NCBI GenBank assembly: GCA_022225965.2 | Contig: JAKJXP020000120.1 | Location: forward strand, 61,134 to 125,133 | DNA: 64,000 bases | Source: Diatrype stigma | Taxonomy: Eukaryota > Ascomycota > Sordariomycetes > Xylariales > Diatrypaceae | Direction: 5' to 3' | Shown: one piece after another, positions 13,191-24,354 of the stretch | Numbering within the stretch: position 1 is the stretch's first letter | Layout of the letters: each line of letters starts with the position of its first letter | Position numbers and translations under genes: made by a program | The notes under the pieces: generated by a model | The model's database searches: none | Seen by the model: only the letters and a program-made list of their open reading frames with translations | What the model was told of the DNA's origin: nothing

Positions 13191-14131
13191 ACGGCGACTC
13201 ATGGCCCATATCCCAGCCAACTCCGAAATAATATAAATTAGAAAGCGCATCAAATAGCACAACAATAAGCAATATAATAAGCGATTTTGTGGAAGCATCC
13301 AAGACGACTCAGATTAATGTGTTTTCTTGATGTGAGGGACTAGCCAGCCATATAGGTATCCCCTAAGCACAGAAGAATGCGACTAATCTCTCAAACAGTG
13401 AAACGTAGCGATGTCGTAAGCGGAGTATTGATCCGAGTCTCGAAGATTCATGAAGACATATAACCACCTAGTTATCGATCAGTCCGCGTGTTAAGGGGTC
13501 AGGGAGTGAAACCCTCAGGCAATCCAGGAGGTTGTGGTGATTGGACGGGTCAAGGTGAGCTAGGTACCATATAGTAATTAGTGATAATTGCTTGAAGAAA
13601 CCTAGGATTGTTAAGAAGTGGTCTGGAGAGTTACTGAACTGCTATTGGATCGAGTCACGTGGCTCGTCTGGAATAGGGGTTCCTTGGTCCCCGGCTGCAG
13701 CAGAGATGACCATGTCCCGATATTGTAAGCCATTCTGTAGCGGCACTCACTGCAGAGATTAGATAAGTCTATTGATAATCACTTCTTACTATACGTATCG
13801 CATCCGCTTGCCCTACAATCAAGGGGTCCTATCGGAACGTTGTGATATACGAATGCACCTGCAGCCCAATACTACCCTGCAGTAAGCATGCATAAGCATG
13901 CATGCTTATGTCAAGAGCGATTCCAAGAACTGAGGGCATATATGGGTACCAAACAATAAACAATGTGTTATTGCTAAGTTCCAGTCTACGTGATTGGTAG
14001 TTTTGCATATAATAACATGCATGGACTCCCCGCCTCCTTTGCTTACCCTCCACTCCGCAACCAATCCCGTAGAAAGAAGTGGCTTCTGGTGCCTTTAAAC
14101 CGCCAAATTTCCCTAGGGAGCCTGTTAAGCC
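13191..14131. other. Intergenic region with a 20-bp palindrome
   Basis: No coding potential seen. Its only distinctive feature is the perfect 20-bp palindrome at 13891-13910. Confidence 0.45.
13891..13910. repeat. Perfect 20-bp palindrome
   Basis: CATAAGCATG followed directly by its exact reverse complement CATGCTTATG, with no spacer. A related GCATG word precedes it. It could be a dimeric protein-binding site, the footprint of an excised element, or chance. Confidence 0.6.
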
Positions 14132-15096
14132 GTGCAGATTATCGCAATACCATCAAAGGCCGTCCTCGTCAGCGCCACGACCAAGGGCCTCGGCAAGGGG
14201 CTGCTCATGGCGTATCTAGACAAGCGCAACCGCACCATTATTGCCGCCAACCGGGATCCCGAGCATGCTTCATCGAAGGCTCTCCGTCGCCCGCCTGCGG
14301 GGTATGGCAGCTGTCTCATCATCGTCAAGGTCGATGCCTTCTTAGAACTAACTAGACGCTTTCGAAGCCATCTAGAATCCAAGAGTTGATGCCTTTCCAG
14401 GGCATAAACCATTTCGATCTTGTCATTGCTAATGCGGACTTTACGAACACGTATCCTAAGGTCCCAGAGCTCCAGATGTCCGATCTACTGAATTACATGC
14501 CCCCAATGTTTTCGGCGCAGTCTGGCTGTTCCCAAGCTGCTCTCCCCTTGCTTTTGAAGTCGGAGAGTTTCCACCTGGGTAACCATGGGTTCTAATACAG
14601 GATGTATCCAGCTTTGTTGGTAACTGAACCACCTTCCCTAGACGGCTTCTCATGCAGTCATTTTTAACCCGTATTATAGACTAGATGATGGAAAATTCGC
14701 TGTCGAAAAGGTGACTGATATTCAAAACTTGATTCTAGGAAGCTCTTTACCATATTCAAGTTATGTCTCGATTTTCGATATAAGCTCCTTGTAGCCCTGT
14801 TCAGAGCCCCCCCCCCAAGTAAGTGTTTGCCAATGATCAACAGTTTATCAACCAGTACCCAGGACATGAAAACTTTGTCAAATGTGGTGTATTCGACTAG
14901 TAAGAAGATGCACGCAGAAGAAGAGCGATTCCATTTCTACGTCGTCAACCCTGGTTTCTGCTAGACAACCCTTGGCAATTATGCTTCCCAATTAACGGGA
15001 TTGGAGAAGGCTTTCGTGCCAGTCGATGAATCCGTATCCAAGTGGGTGGAGCTGATCGACGCTGCGATGAAAGAGCCGCATGGTGGGAGATATTGA
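14132..15096 (+). pseudogene. Broken short-chain dehydrogenase/reductase (nor-1-like SDR)
   Basis: The 5' part keeps an SDR nucleotide-binding region (VLVSATTKGLGKGLL, the TGxxxGxG-type loop, then RTIIAANRDPEHA). After a frame change near 14390 comes FDLVIANAD, the NNAG-equivalent strand. Past 14595 the homology continues through several frames and stops (QDVSSFVG), and the C-terminal part (GLEKAFVPVDES...DAAMKEPHGGRY) ends at 15094-15096. No ATG opens the reading frame; at least two frame changes and multiple stops, including TAG after NPGFC, interrupt it. Similarity is to fungal SDRs related to norsolorinic-acid ketoreductase, but this family is broad and no pathway neighbours are present. 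Read as a dead gene. The TAG in place of an expected CAG would fit RIP-type C-to-T change, which is inference. Confidence 0.75.
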
Positions 15097-15565
15097 AACC
15101 ACATAGGCGGGGAGATGGCCTACTGATAAATAAATGACTCTTGTCTTCTCAATTGTTTAAATATACAATCTCGATCAAAAGATAGCGTTCCAGTGACTGC
15201 AGACCTAAGCCCCTATACAAAAGGGGAGAGCCAGGATTACCTAATTTGGCACTAGTGGCTTGGCATCCCCTATTTACGTAGCGTTCGTTTACCTCTTGGT
15301 ATAGTTAGAGATCGATTTTTTCCTTCTTCGTGATAATTTGAATGCGACACGTATTGATTTTCATGCGTAACAAGTCTTATATTCTGTCATAGGGAGGCAT
15401 GAACGAATAATTTAACCAGAGTTAGCATGCATTATCTGCTCAAAACTTGCTGTTTGCATTTTTGGAAGCCATTATATACTGGAAGTTCAGTACATTGTCA
15501 CTATGCATTCCTCTCGACCAGCCTTGCGATGCCTCCGTTGGTATTTCCGGTAATATCAAGGAACT

Positions 15566-18355
15566 TCAAACTTCTGTTAGAGGTTTGCCGTCCTTCTCCT
15601 TCTGAGCACCATACTTCTTGAGGCGGATCTGAAGTTTTTATTAGTCACATACTTCCTGGATGCCTAGAAGAATTGGGGACGTACCGCGTTAATAGCAATG
15701 AATCCTGTGGTATCCATCGGCTGAAGGTTTTGTCAGTACTCTGTCCTGAAATTCAAATACCTTTAGTTTACTTACTGAAAACGTGGAGAGTGAATCCATG
15801 GAGGCTTTGAAAATAGATATCAGTAATACGCTCAGGTAACACTTGGAATGCTGTAGTCGCTCACCATCCTCTTCGCTGTACAGATTGCTTGATTCGCTGC
15901 TACGACCCAAGACATAGGCTTGGCCCTTGTAGGCCATCATGCGGACCTTGCCATTCACATTCTCCTGCGAGAAGACGATCGAATTCTCGATGAATTCTCT
16001 TTCGGGCGAGAAGTACATGCCGTTGTAAAGCTGACGAGACCAGGAAATCGTGCAGAACTGGTCGCGGAGCTCGCGAACCCTAGAGTCCAGCACCAGGCCC
16101 TCTGTGTTATAGTATTAGCTATTGCCCATCCAGAATGCGCAGCAAGTTCAAGAAGCATTTAGGGTTATATTTCGAGGGTCAAGTACCGAGATCGATATGA
16201 GCAAGACGAGCAATGGTCAGACCGGGTGTGTCGTAGCAGCCACGGCTCTTCAAACCAACTAAAACATTGTCAGTAATCTATCGTTATATCTATTTTTGAT
16301 GGCAACGCACTGAAGCGGTTTTCGACAATGTCGATACGGCCAACACCGTGGTCATGACCAATCTTGTTGAGGAGCAAGAATAACTCGAGCGAGTCGGTCA
16401 CCTCCTTCTTGTCTTCCGTAACAACCTTGACAGGAATACCCTTCTCGAAGAAAATGGTGAAATGGTAAGGCTTGTCAGGTGCGTCCTCGGGATCAATCGT
16501 CTGCGTCCAAAGCTCCTTGGGGGGGGTGTAATCGACTTGTTCAAGAGCACCAGCCTCGTAACTGTGTAAAACCAAGTTAGATACAGCCACATATAGTTTA
16601 TACACTTGGGATGCAATATCGTAGGACTTGAAACAGGAGAACGAGGAATTTCAAGACCCAGTAAAAAGGAGTACGAGGAAAATCCTACCTGCAGTGGACC
16701 AAGTTCGAATCCATCGACCAGGGCTATGAGACAATCAGAGGTTAGCTTCGTTAGCAAGCGAAATATAGCATGGGGACGGCCAGATATAGGCCATGCCAAT
16801 ATCTTCAAAGTACAGAGACCCATTCTGACAGCCAATACAAAATCTTTGGGAAATAAATGAGCTAGACGTACTGCCTTAGGGGATGAAGACACGGGAATCT
16901 TGTGCTCCTCGGCAAAACGAAGGAGATCGGCACGACCTTGAATCCGTTAGTCATTCAAATAGCTTTCAAACCATGTTTTCTATCCAAACCTTTGAACTTC
17001 TCGATGAATTCGGGCATTCTCCAGGGCGCAAGGATCTCGCACGTCGGGAGGAGGGCATAAAATGCCAGCTCGAATCTAACTTGATCGTTACCCTGCCATA
17101 CCCATATTAGCTAGTATCACCCGTGGGGGGATTGAAGGGATTCGAACCTTGCCAGTGCAACCATCTGTCATCCATCACAGTCGATAGTCAGCAGATCTTT
17201 CTTCAACAACGACAATGATTTCAGTGGTGTTTGCATACGAGACAGGATCTGCGAGAAAAAGTAGTTAGCAAGCTAGCCCATGAAGATAGCAGAGCTTTGG
17301 ATTGGAGCTGGTCCTCAGAGGCATGCGGCAGTTTTACGCGACAAGCTTGTGCGCTCTTCATCAGTCGAAGCGGCTGGCGTGCTCTGGGTTCTATCGAGTA
17401 ACTGGAAATAAAATCACTAACAGTGCAGTTTTCCTCCTTGGCTACTCTGACTTGTTCCCGGGCGATGATGGGTCTTGCGAGCGAAGTTCCAAGGAGATAT
17501 CGATCCTAGTAAAGCTAGTCAGAAGCAAATCCAACAGCGGGGATTCATCGACAAAGAGGACTAATCCCCCCAAGTTTGTGGCATGGAATACTGACCTCGT
17601 AGATGGCATTGCATTGAATTGCCCGGTGAACGATCTCTTCGACAAACTGTATGGCAACGTATGTTAACAGCTGAAAAGTAGCTCCGAGTTGCTGCTCTGA
17701 AGCATTTTCGATATGAGGGATCCGGTCCGAGCTATGGGCGTGGATGTTTGGTATTGGGAAGATATGGCTGCTCTACATACCTCCTTCTGCAGATCACGGA
17801 TCACCATCTTCTCGGCACCAAGATAGAGGGCCTTCTTCTCAACCTCTGCCCAGTCCTCATCTTGTCCAACGTTGGCGAGGTAAGCCTGTATCGTGGTTAG
17901 GTCGTGGTGGCAGTATCCAGGATGGAGGTACATACGACGACGGTGTATCCCTCCAACACTAAGTACTTGAGGATGGTCTAAAATAGCACTCCGTTTAGCT
18001 TCCAAGAAATTGTAGGTTGGTGGAATAGCGTTCTCATACCGAAGTATCGAGCCCTGTCAAGCTGCTGTTAGCTTTATTGTATCAAGGATGGGCGAGCAAC
18101 GAACGAAGATCTCGGGGACGCAAGGAACGGGAAAAGGGGGGGCGCTGTCGCAAATTCGAATTGGATAGGACAGGAACCACAAGCAGCATCCCCCGAGGTC
18201 CGACAAAGGTTCGAAAAAGGTTCGAGAAAAGGAGGAATACTTGCCACCGCTGTAGGCCTATAAGCAATTGGTTAGTTATCATACCTCCGTATAGCCTTGT
18301 AGGGTGAGGGTGAAGCTGGAATTATACTCACGAGACAGACGCGACCTTTCGACAT
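15566..18355 (-). CDS. ARG1: Argininosuccinate synthase, 18 exons including microexons
   Basis: ATP-dependent joining of citrulline and aspartate, the penultimate step of arginine synthesis. Exons: 18355-18332, 18257-18245, 18053-18040, 17977-17936, 17885-17781, 17646-17596, 17505-17422, 17248-17239, 17164-17148, 17092-16990, 16936-16872, 16723-16689, 16561-16311, 16258-16187, 16101-15865, 15804-15776, 15720-15685 and 15628-15566. The sum is 1251 nt (416 aa), the usual family size, with every phase consistent. Both family signatures are complete once spliced: AYSGGLDTS (exons 2-4) and [14 protein letters not shown] (exons 8-10). Also seen: [47 protein letters not shown] and the C-terminal YNGMYFSPE / [18 protein letters not shown]. 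Exons 2, 3, 8 and 9 are only 13, 14, 10 and 17 nt, and intron 2 has a GC donor. Highly intron-dense but apparently functional. Confidence 0.93.
18054..18244 (-). other. GC-AG intron (intron 2 of argininosuccinate synthase)
   Basis: On the minus strand the intron begins GCAAGT right after exon 2 (18257-18245) and ends CAG before exon 3 (18053-18040). Only this donor restores A-Y-S-G-G-L-D-T-S in frame. GC-AG introns are a minor spliceosomal class with otherwise near-consensus donors, as here. Confidence 0.85.
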
Positions 18356-19618
18356 GGCTGCTTGCGAATGGTTGGGATTATGGCACTGGTCTTTTCGTAA
18401 GGGATCGAGTATGGAGGCAAGGCGCGTGCAGAGATGTCCAGGTTGCAATGGTGTGATTGCCGAATCTGACTTTTAATTTTTAATTTTTTTACAGGTCGAG
18501 GTCAGAAGCTCAGGGACGCGGTATCGGCAATGCGGGGTATGCAGCTATGTGTCACATCAGATATGACACATCCCACCAGCCGGCCAGGTACGACCCAAAT
18601 TCTGGATACGCAACGTAGCAAACCAACAAAGTACAGAACCTTATTAGCCAACCAGTTGACCCGATGGAAACTGCAAGTACCTAGGCGTGCTAGAGAGATA
18701 AGCATTATGGCCTCTGTTGGTAGCTAGCCGTCGCACTAGCAAGGCGTGCATGGATGAACTCAAGCCTGGTTATACCGGTACATAGGGGCGAGGGGGTAGT
18801 CATACTGTCGATAGCTAGGAGTCAGACGCAATCGCCCAACTAGTTTCCGCCTATAAGCAACACTAATTACGGCTTATCACAGTCCAACGGGACGGAAGTT
18901 CGATCGTAGCTCTCAGCGTAAGCGTAATCGAATCAGGTAATAGAGATCTGATAGTGCGTCATAGATAACACTAAAGTGTGCTATAAATAAGACGGTAGCC
19001 CGATTTATACGCCCGCATTTATACATGGCAAACTCCTAGGGGGTGAGCGCTAAGACCTGGGTTGATCAACGAGCTGAACATTCTCAGCTGGTAGCCATAT
19101 AAAAGGGGGTTCCCAGTACAGGCAGAGCTCGGAGGGGCTGAGGGGATGCAATTGATCAGGGAAACAGAGAAGAGTGCCGATGGGCGATGCAGTAGTTTAT
19201 ACTGCGTCAAGTCTGGCTAAAAAAGTCTTTAACACCATATCCGGCTGAGATGATCGATAAGGCAGGGTAAACTCCCGAGGGCACAACACCATGTGCATGG
19301 TGAAGTACGTTCTGATACCAATATCTGTGACCATTGTTCGCTGTTTTTGTCTTCGATCATGCTGTGCACTTTATGTCCAGCATCTTGACTTCAGACGGAA
19401 TGAATGACCTCTTGCTCATAAGTATGGGAACATTGGCTAGTTCACTAGGTCATATCATCAGACTGAAGGAAGACATTGGTAAACCCCGATGGAATTTCCG
19501 AGGTGGCAAGACCAATGTCAACGATCTCAAGCGAAGCATATGCTCTTCATTAATGAAGTAAAAATACTCATGTCGGACAATCCCTCCCGTCCCGTGCGGC
19601 GAGCTAAGCTGAGCGCAC
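18356..19618. other. Intergenic region upstream of argininosuccinate synthase
   Basis: No supported gene. An AT-rich stretch (18474-18490) lies about 120 bp upstream of the argininosuccinate synthase start. The remainder shows no recognisable feature. Confidence 0.45.
18819..18824 (-). promoter_or_regulatory. Possible Gcn4/CPC1-type site (TGACTC) upstream of argininosuccinate synthase
   Basis: Reads TGACTC on the gene's strand, about 465 bp upstream of its ATG. Arginine genes are classic targets of cross-pathway control through this core. A 6-mer this short occurs often by chance, so support is weak. Confidence 0.2.
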
Positions 19619-20378
19619 TCACTGCGGGCTCGCCCTCCACCTCTCGATGTCCGCCTCGCCGATCTCGCGCAGCTTGTTGACGGCCGCGACCTCGCCGGTG
19701 AGGGTGCCCCTCGCGACCTCGACGGCGCGGCCCAGCAGGGTCTTGTCGGTGACGGCGTAGGTGATGGACCGCGCGCGGACGCGGATGACGGCGATGCGCG
19801 GGTCGTTCTCCGAGCCGTCGTGCACGCCGTCGCCGAGGTCGCCCAGCCACGCCTTCAGCGTCGGGCTGTAGTACCGGCCCACCACGGCCCGGTCCGTCTC
19901 GATGGCCGCGTCGCCCGCGAACGACGCCCACTGCCCCGACCCGTCGTAGAAGGCCACGTTGGTGTGCGGGTCCGCCGCCAGCTCGTCCGTCTTGTGCGAT
20001 TCCGTGTTGGTCGTGAACGTCAGGTCGACGCCGTTGCCCTCCTGGAACGCAAATCCGGTAAATCAGAGTTAGCCAGTCAGCTGGTGGTCCGCTGCTGCCT
20101 CTACCTAAACCCCAGGGGAGGGGGGAGGGGGAGTAAAACTTCGCAGCAGTCTACTGGGTAACTACCTAGCTACTAACCTTGCCCGCAATGGCCATACAGC
20201 GAGATACGAGTTTCTCGCCGGACGGATCGCGCGTCGTCATCATGCCGAACTTGCAGGACGAGACGAAGTTGCTCACTGCCTCGATCTTCTCCTTCAGCGG
20301 TACATCGTTGTCGACATTCTTGTCGTAGTATGGCCCAGAGGGTTTACTGCCCGTGTCTGTGTTTGAGAAGCCCGACAT
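19619..20378 (-). CDS. bli-3: BLI-3-like FMN-binding split-barrel protein (pyridoxamine phosphate oxidase-like)
   Basis: Two exons on the minus strand: 20378-20178 and 20041-19619 (207 aa). The order is KIEAVSNFVSSCKFGMMTTRDPSGEKLVSRCMAIA, shown here only as a region (about residues 30-65), then LTFTTNTESHKTDEL, NVAFYDGSGQWASFAG, and IRVRARSITYAVTD. These are typical of the Pyrid_ox_like general stress family that includes Neurospora BLI-3, a light-induced protein. The fold binds flavin; the reaction is unknown. Exon junction is in phase 0 with donor GTTAGT and acceptor CAG. The stop TGA overlaps a perfect-looking donor (CCGCA/GTGAGT), so an alternatively spliced, extended C-terminus is conceivable. 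No signal peptide. Confidence 0.88.
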
Positions 20379-20937
20379 AGTATGTATGGTGTATCAGCGA
20401 GAAGACGTTGGATTTTAGATGGAGCGATCAAAGGGGAAACAATATATTTCTTATTGCCCAAACCACAGTAGGTACTTGGGAGCTCTAGAGGATGGCGAGG
20501 AGGAAGGATTTAATCTAGTATGTAGTTGCTATCCAATACGATCTCATGCGCCATGTCATCACGACTCATGAAATTACGTAGCCATTGGACGCTTGTCGAA
20601 CGTTTTCGTGTAGAACGGTTCTCAATAGTGACGTGGTACATCCCGTGGCTGAGACATACAGTTTGATGAATCATGATGTAGAGACTCCGTACATTCAGGG
20701 CAGATTCAGGGGTACGGTACTTCGTAGTTTACCCCGGATTTGTCTTAAATTAGGTGCGCCACTGCATAATCGAGCCCGAGGTCCCGCCCCTGGCCGAAGT
20801 CTCGGAACGGGATGGATCCACCCGGACTTAGTTTATGTAGGTACGGTACTGAAGAATAGACCTACTGGACAGGCCAGCTACGGGACATATGACGGATTGA
20901 GGGTTCAGAGCCGAGTCACTTGGTTATATGTAATCAA

Positions 20938-20965
20938 CTAGCAATGTTATCCTAGCAATGTTATC
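20938..20965. repeat. Perfect 14-bp tandem duplication
   Basis: CTAGCAATGTTATC occurs twice with no spacer, 24 bp before the G19 homopolymer. Confidence 0.7.
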
Positions 20966-20989
20966 GGCATACGATGCAGTTTTCCTCTC

Positions 20990-21008
20990 GGGGGGGGGGG
21001 GGGGGGGG
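20990..21008 (+). repeat. G19 homopolymer
   Basis: Nineteen consecutive G in noncoding DNA, followed by ATGGGG. Flanks are continuous sequence without N, so unlike the terminal poly-G it may be genuine, but a collapsed or artefactual join is possible. Confidence 0.6.
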
Positions 21009-21424
21009 ATGGGGTAGATATGGATTTGGACAAAACAAGAAATTGGACCACAATCGCAATCACACTTGCTGACTGGCTGGGATGAAAGCCCTGGAAGGCC
21101 AACGGAGAGATGATGGAGGAAATATGCAACCAGAAGTCTCCGATTTAGAAATATACTTGAACTGGATCTAATAAGACAGACCTATGAAAAATCCATTGTA
21201 GTTGAGAGTGGAAGGATGCTATATGCACCAAATCAAAATGCTGTGTTGAGGACAAATATGTAGGTAGTTAGATATATCTCGCGTCCCTCTCTGGGGACCG
21301 ACCATCTTGTCCGAAGAACAAAGACCACGCTCCCACACTACCATGCACCCGGCAACATACCCGTAGATACAAATATTCCCACAATGAAACCCTCCCCCCC
21401 GCCCCTCCCCCTCCTCCCTCCCCT

Positions 21425-22916
21425 TCAGGCTCCCCCCGCAGCCGCAGCAGTCCCCACGACGATAGGCTCCGCGCCCACCCGCCTGGCCTCCTCGTTGAGG
21501 GCGTCGATCTCGGCCTGCACGAAGGGGATGCCGGTGCGCTCGCGCTCCTCCTGCGTCAGCTGCTCGATCTCCCCCGGGAAGTAGATGCGCTCGACGCCGG
21601 CCGCCTTCTCTGACCCCACCACCCGCTGGTACAGGTAGTCCATCCGCTGCCGGAACTCGTCCAGGCCCACGAACAGGTCCGGCTTGATGGCCACCAGGAA
21701 GTGGCCCACGTCGGACGGCTTGGAGGGGTCGTACGGCCCCGTCACGTGGCCGGCGAATGCGGACCCTGTTAGTAACATGTGCCAAATCCAAAAAAAGTCA
21801 GCGTTGCCATTTTTGGGGGGTGGGGGGGCAAGGGTTCCATCCAGATACATCGCGTTGTCTAGGACAGCGGCATGGATTAGATTCAAGTTTCATCCATCCA
21901 CTCACCGGTCAAGACGCCAGAGAACACGTCCATCATGATGGCCAGCGCGGAGCCCTTGGGCCCCCCCATGGGCAGCATGACGCCCTCGAGGGCGGCGGCG
22001 GGGTCGTCGGTCGGGCGGCCCTCGGCGTCGAGGGCCCAGTCCAGCGGGATCTTCTCGCCCCTCCGCTTGGCCTTGTAGATCTTGCCCCGCGCCGCCACCG
22101 AGGGCGCCATGTCGAGGATGAAGGGCCTCTTGGTCTCCGCGCCGCCGGGCGCGCCGCAGGCCAGCGGCGATACCCCGATCAGCTTCTCCCGGCCGCCGAA
22201 GACGGGCAGCGCCGGGCTGGAGTTGGTGAAGACCCTGTTTTTGTCATCACCGCGTAAGCGAACAGGGAAATGTTGGGGTTGGGACGCCCGGCCGGTGTTG
22301 AACGACATGTTTTCAACAGATGAAAGAGGAGAAGAAAAAGAGCATATAGCAAAAATAGAAGAAAGGGGCGAAAAAGTGGGTTAGATGTGAAAAGAGGAGG
22401 TAGGGGCACCATCAGCCTCCAACCCGCGACGCCGCGAAAACTCACTCACAAGCTCATCATGCCCCTATCCACAGCCCTCTGGCAGACCCAAGCGGCCATG
22501 CCGAAGTGATTCGAATGATTAACACCGACGAGGCCGATGCCGAACTGCTCGGCCATGTCGACGGCCTCGTCGATGGCGGCCTCGGCGGCGACGAAGCCGA
22601 AGCCGTTGCGGGCGTCGACGCGGGCCACGACGGGCGTGACGCGGGCCACGACGGGCGCGGCCGCGGCGTCCAGCACCCCCTGTCGGATCCGCGCCGCGTA
22701 CGACGGGATCCGGTTGATGCCGTGCGTGTCGACGCCGCGCAGGTCCGCCGCCACCAGGCACCGCGCCACCGTGGCCGCGTGGCCCGCCGGCGTCCCGTGG
22801 CCCGCGAGCACCGACTCGACGAAGTGGCGCGCCGCGGCCGCGGAGACGTAGACCTTCTCGCTGCTGGAGGAGGAGGAGGAGGGGTCGCCGGACTCAGCAG
22901 TTGTGGTGTCCGCCAT
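21425..22916 (-). CDS. Ldh_2 family (malate/L-lactate/ureidoglycolate-type) NAD(P)-dependent dehydrogenase
   Basis: Three exons on the minus strand: 22916-22450, 22234-21906 and 21765-21425 (378 aa), phases 2 and 1 preserved. Family marks: DLRGVDTHGINRIPSY (substrate-binding His region), FGIGLVGVNHSNHFGMAAW (the conserved NHFG element), VFTNSSPALPVFGGREK, PLACGAPGG, FILDMAPSVAARGKI, and LPMGGPKGSALAIMMDVFSGVLTG followed by GHFLVAIKPDLF. The family uses a fold distinct from classical MDH/LDH and oxidises 2-hydroxy acids such as malate, lactate, ureidoglycolate or sulfolactate. The exact substrate cannot be read from sequence. No targeting signal, so cytosolic. The N-terminus has a Ser-rich tract (residues 13-19). 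The last exon ends in an Ala/Gly-rich tail. Confidence 0.9.
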
Positions 22917-24354
22917 GGTTTTGTTGTAGCTAGTTAGTTAGTGAGTAGGTAGGGAGGTAGGTAGGGTTGTGTAAACTAGGTAGTAGGTAAGAGTAAATCC
23001 GAAATAACGTAAGGATTGGTGTATATGTCTCAATTCTGCATTTGGACATCAAACACACGCCGAGGAATAGAGAAAGTCGCGACTTCACAGACGGCGGCTG
23101 AGAGCTACATATGTATAAGTGAGGAGCTTCAAGTCAGTACCTCATGGTTATATACATCTTATTTGTGGAGAGGAGTCATCTCCACCCCACACCGTTCGGT
23201 TCGGGATCCGACAGCGTCGAGACATCTAATTACCCAATTCTGCGTCTGTCAGCCTCGGAGAAACCGGTAGTTAGCACGGGATTAACCCGGTCGTAGTAAC
23301 TTGCATAGATAGAATTAACTCGTTGAAACTACGTGCCAATCTGTTTAGTAGAATTCACAGGCGTCGTCCAGAGACTAAGTACCGGGGAAAGGACCGGACG
23401 GGGACGGGATTGGCCCGTCTTGGCATCGGGAATGTTCCGTCTCGGCGTAGCCGGGTTCCTTATCCGAGATCGATATCGGCGGAGTTATAGCTGTCCAGGA
23501 CGGGCATGCATTTAGCTTCGATGAAATGTGTAAACTGTTTGAGTTAAGAAAGCACAAGTACCCTTCAGTTTTTATCCCCTGTTATCCATAGTGCGGTGCG
23601 AAACTGTTTGACTTGATGTGCAGATGGAGATCAAAGAGTAGTTATCGATACACGCAGGATATGGATGTGCCATTTTATCATCCCTTCCAACCCCATAACA
23701 TCTTGTATGATGACGACTTATCTGATTATGGAAATATAGATCGCTACTTCAAGAACTCTCAAGTCGCCTCTAGTGACGAGAATACTTGTGAGCAGTAGGC
23801 ATCCGGTAGCAAAACCCGCAATGGCATTACCAACCAACCCACTTACTTCGCTTATACGCATGATGTAAAGAGCAGCAGTTCAATTACATACTGAGAAGCA
23901 GGTGTGACTGGGAAACAGCCTGTGATATTCAAAATTGATAGTCTATTTGTTTGTTCCGGGCCTTGTATAACGCTTTTCCAGAACGCCGTATCACGCCTTT
24001 TCTTCTTTTCCCTCGGCTGTAATGCTAGCTTCATCACAAGAACTCGTGTAAGGACTATTCCTGTGTACAATGTTGCCTCCAATGCAATGCAATGCCCTTA
24101 ACAATCCCAAACCAGGCTCCTTGTAGTTGCCCGTAGTTCGAAGCTGGTCGAGCGAGTGACCAATAGTGGGCGAGCTTGGCATCCAATCCTGGGTATGTTT
24201 CGCTTTATGTACCTCCTTAATAGTTGTCTATGCCATTGAACTCCTATCAAACGTTGTAAAAGTAGCCAATATTTGATGAACGACGACGACCTCATGCTAT
24301 GCTGTTAAGTGATGTCGGTATACACAGGACAAGCCCTTCGGGCGACTGTGCAAC
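22917..24354. other. Intergenic region, no supported gene
   Basis: TAGGTA-rich just upstream of the Ldh_2 gene (22930-22985). Beyond that I see no coding or RNA feature. Confidence 0.45.

Larger units (their letters stand above)
20379..21424. other. Intergenic region with a G19 run and a 14-bp duplication
   Basis: No supported gene. Holds a perfect 14-bp tandem duplication (20938-20965) and 19 consecutive G (20990-21008). Confidence 0.5.

Noticed and set aside
17138..17150. tRNA-like B-box (GGTTCGAATCC on the minus strand) in argininosuccinate synthase
   Set aside because: It spans the exon 9 end and donor; no A-box or acceptor-stem pairing was found upstream.
17218..17260. Suspected degeneration of the second argininosuccinate synthase signature
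   Set aside because: An unspliced reading gave a corrupted motif, but a 10-nt and a 17-nt exon restore it exactly, so the gene is intact.
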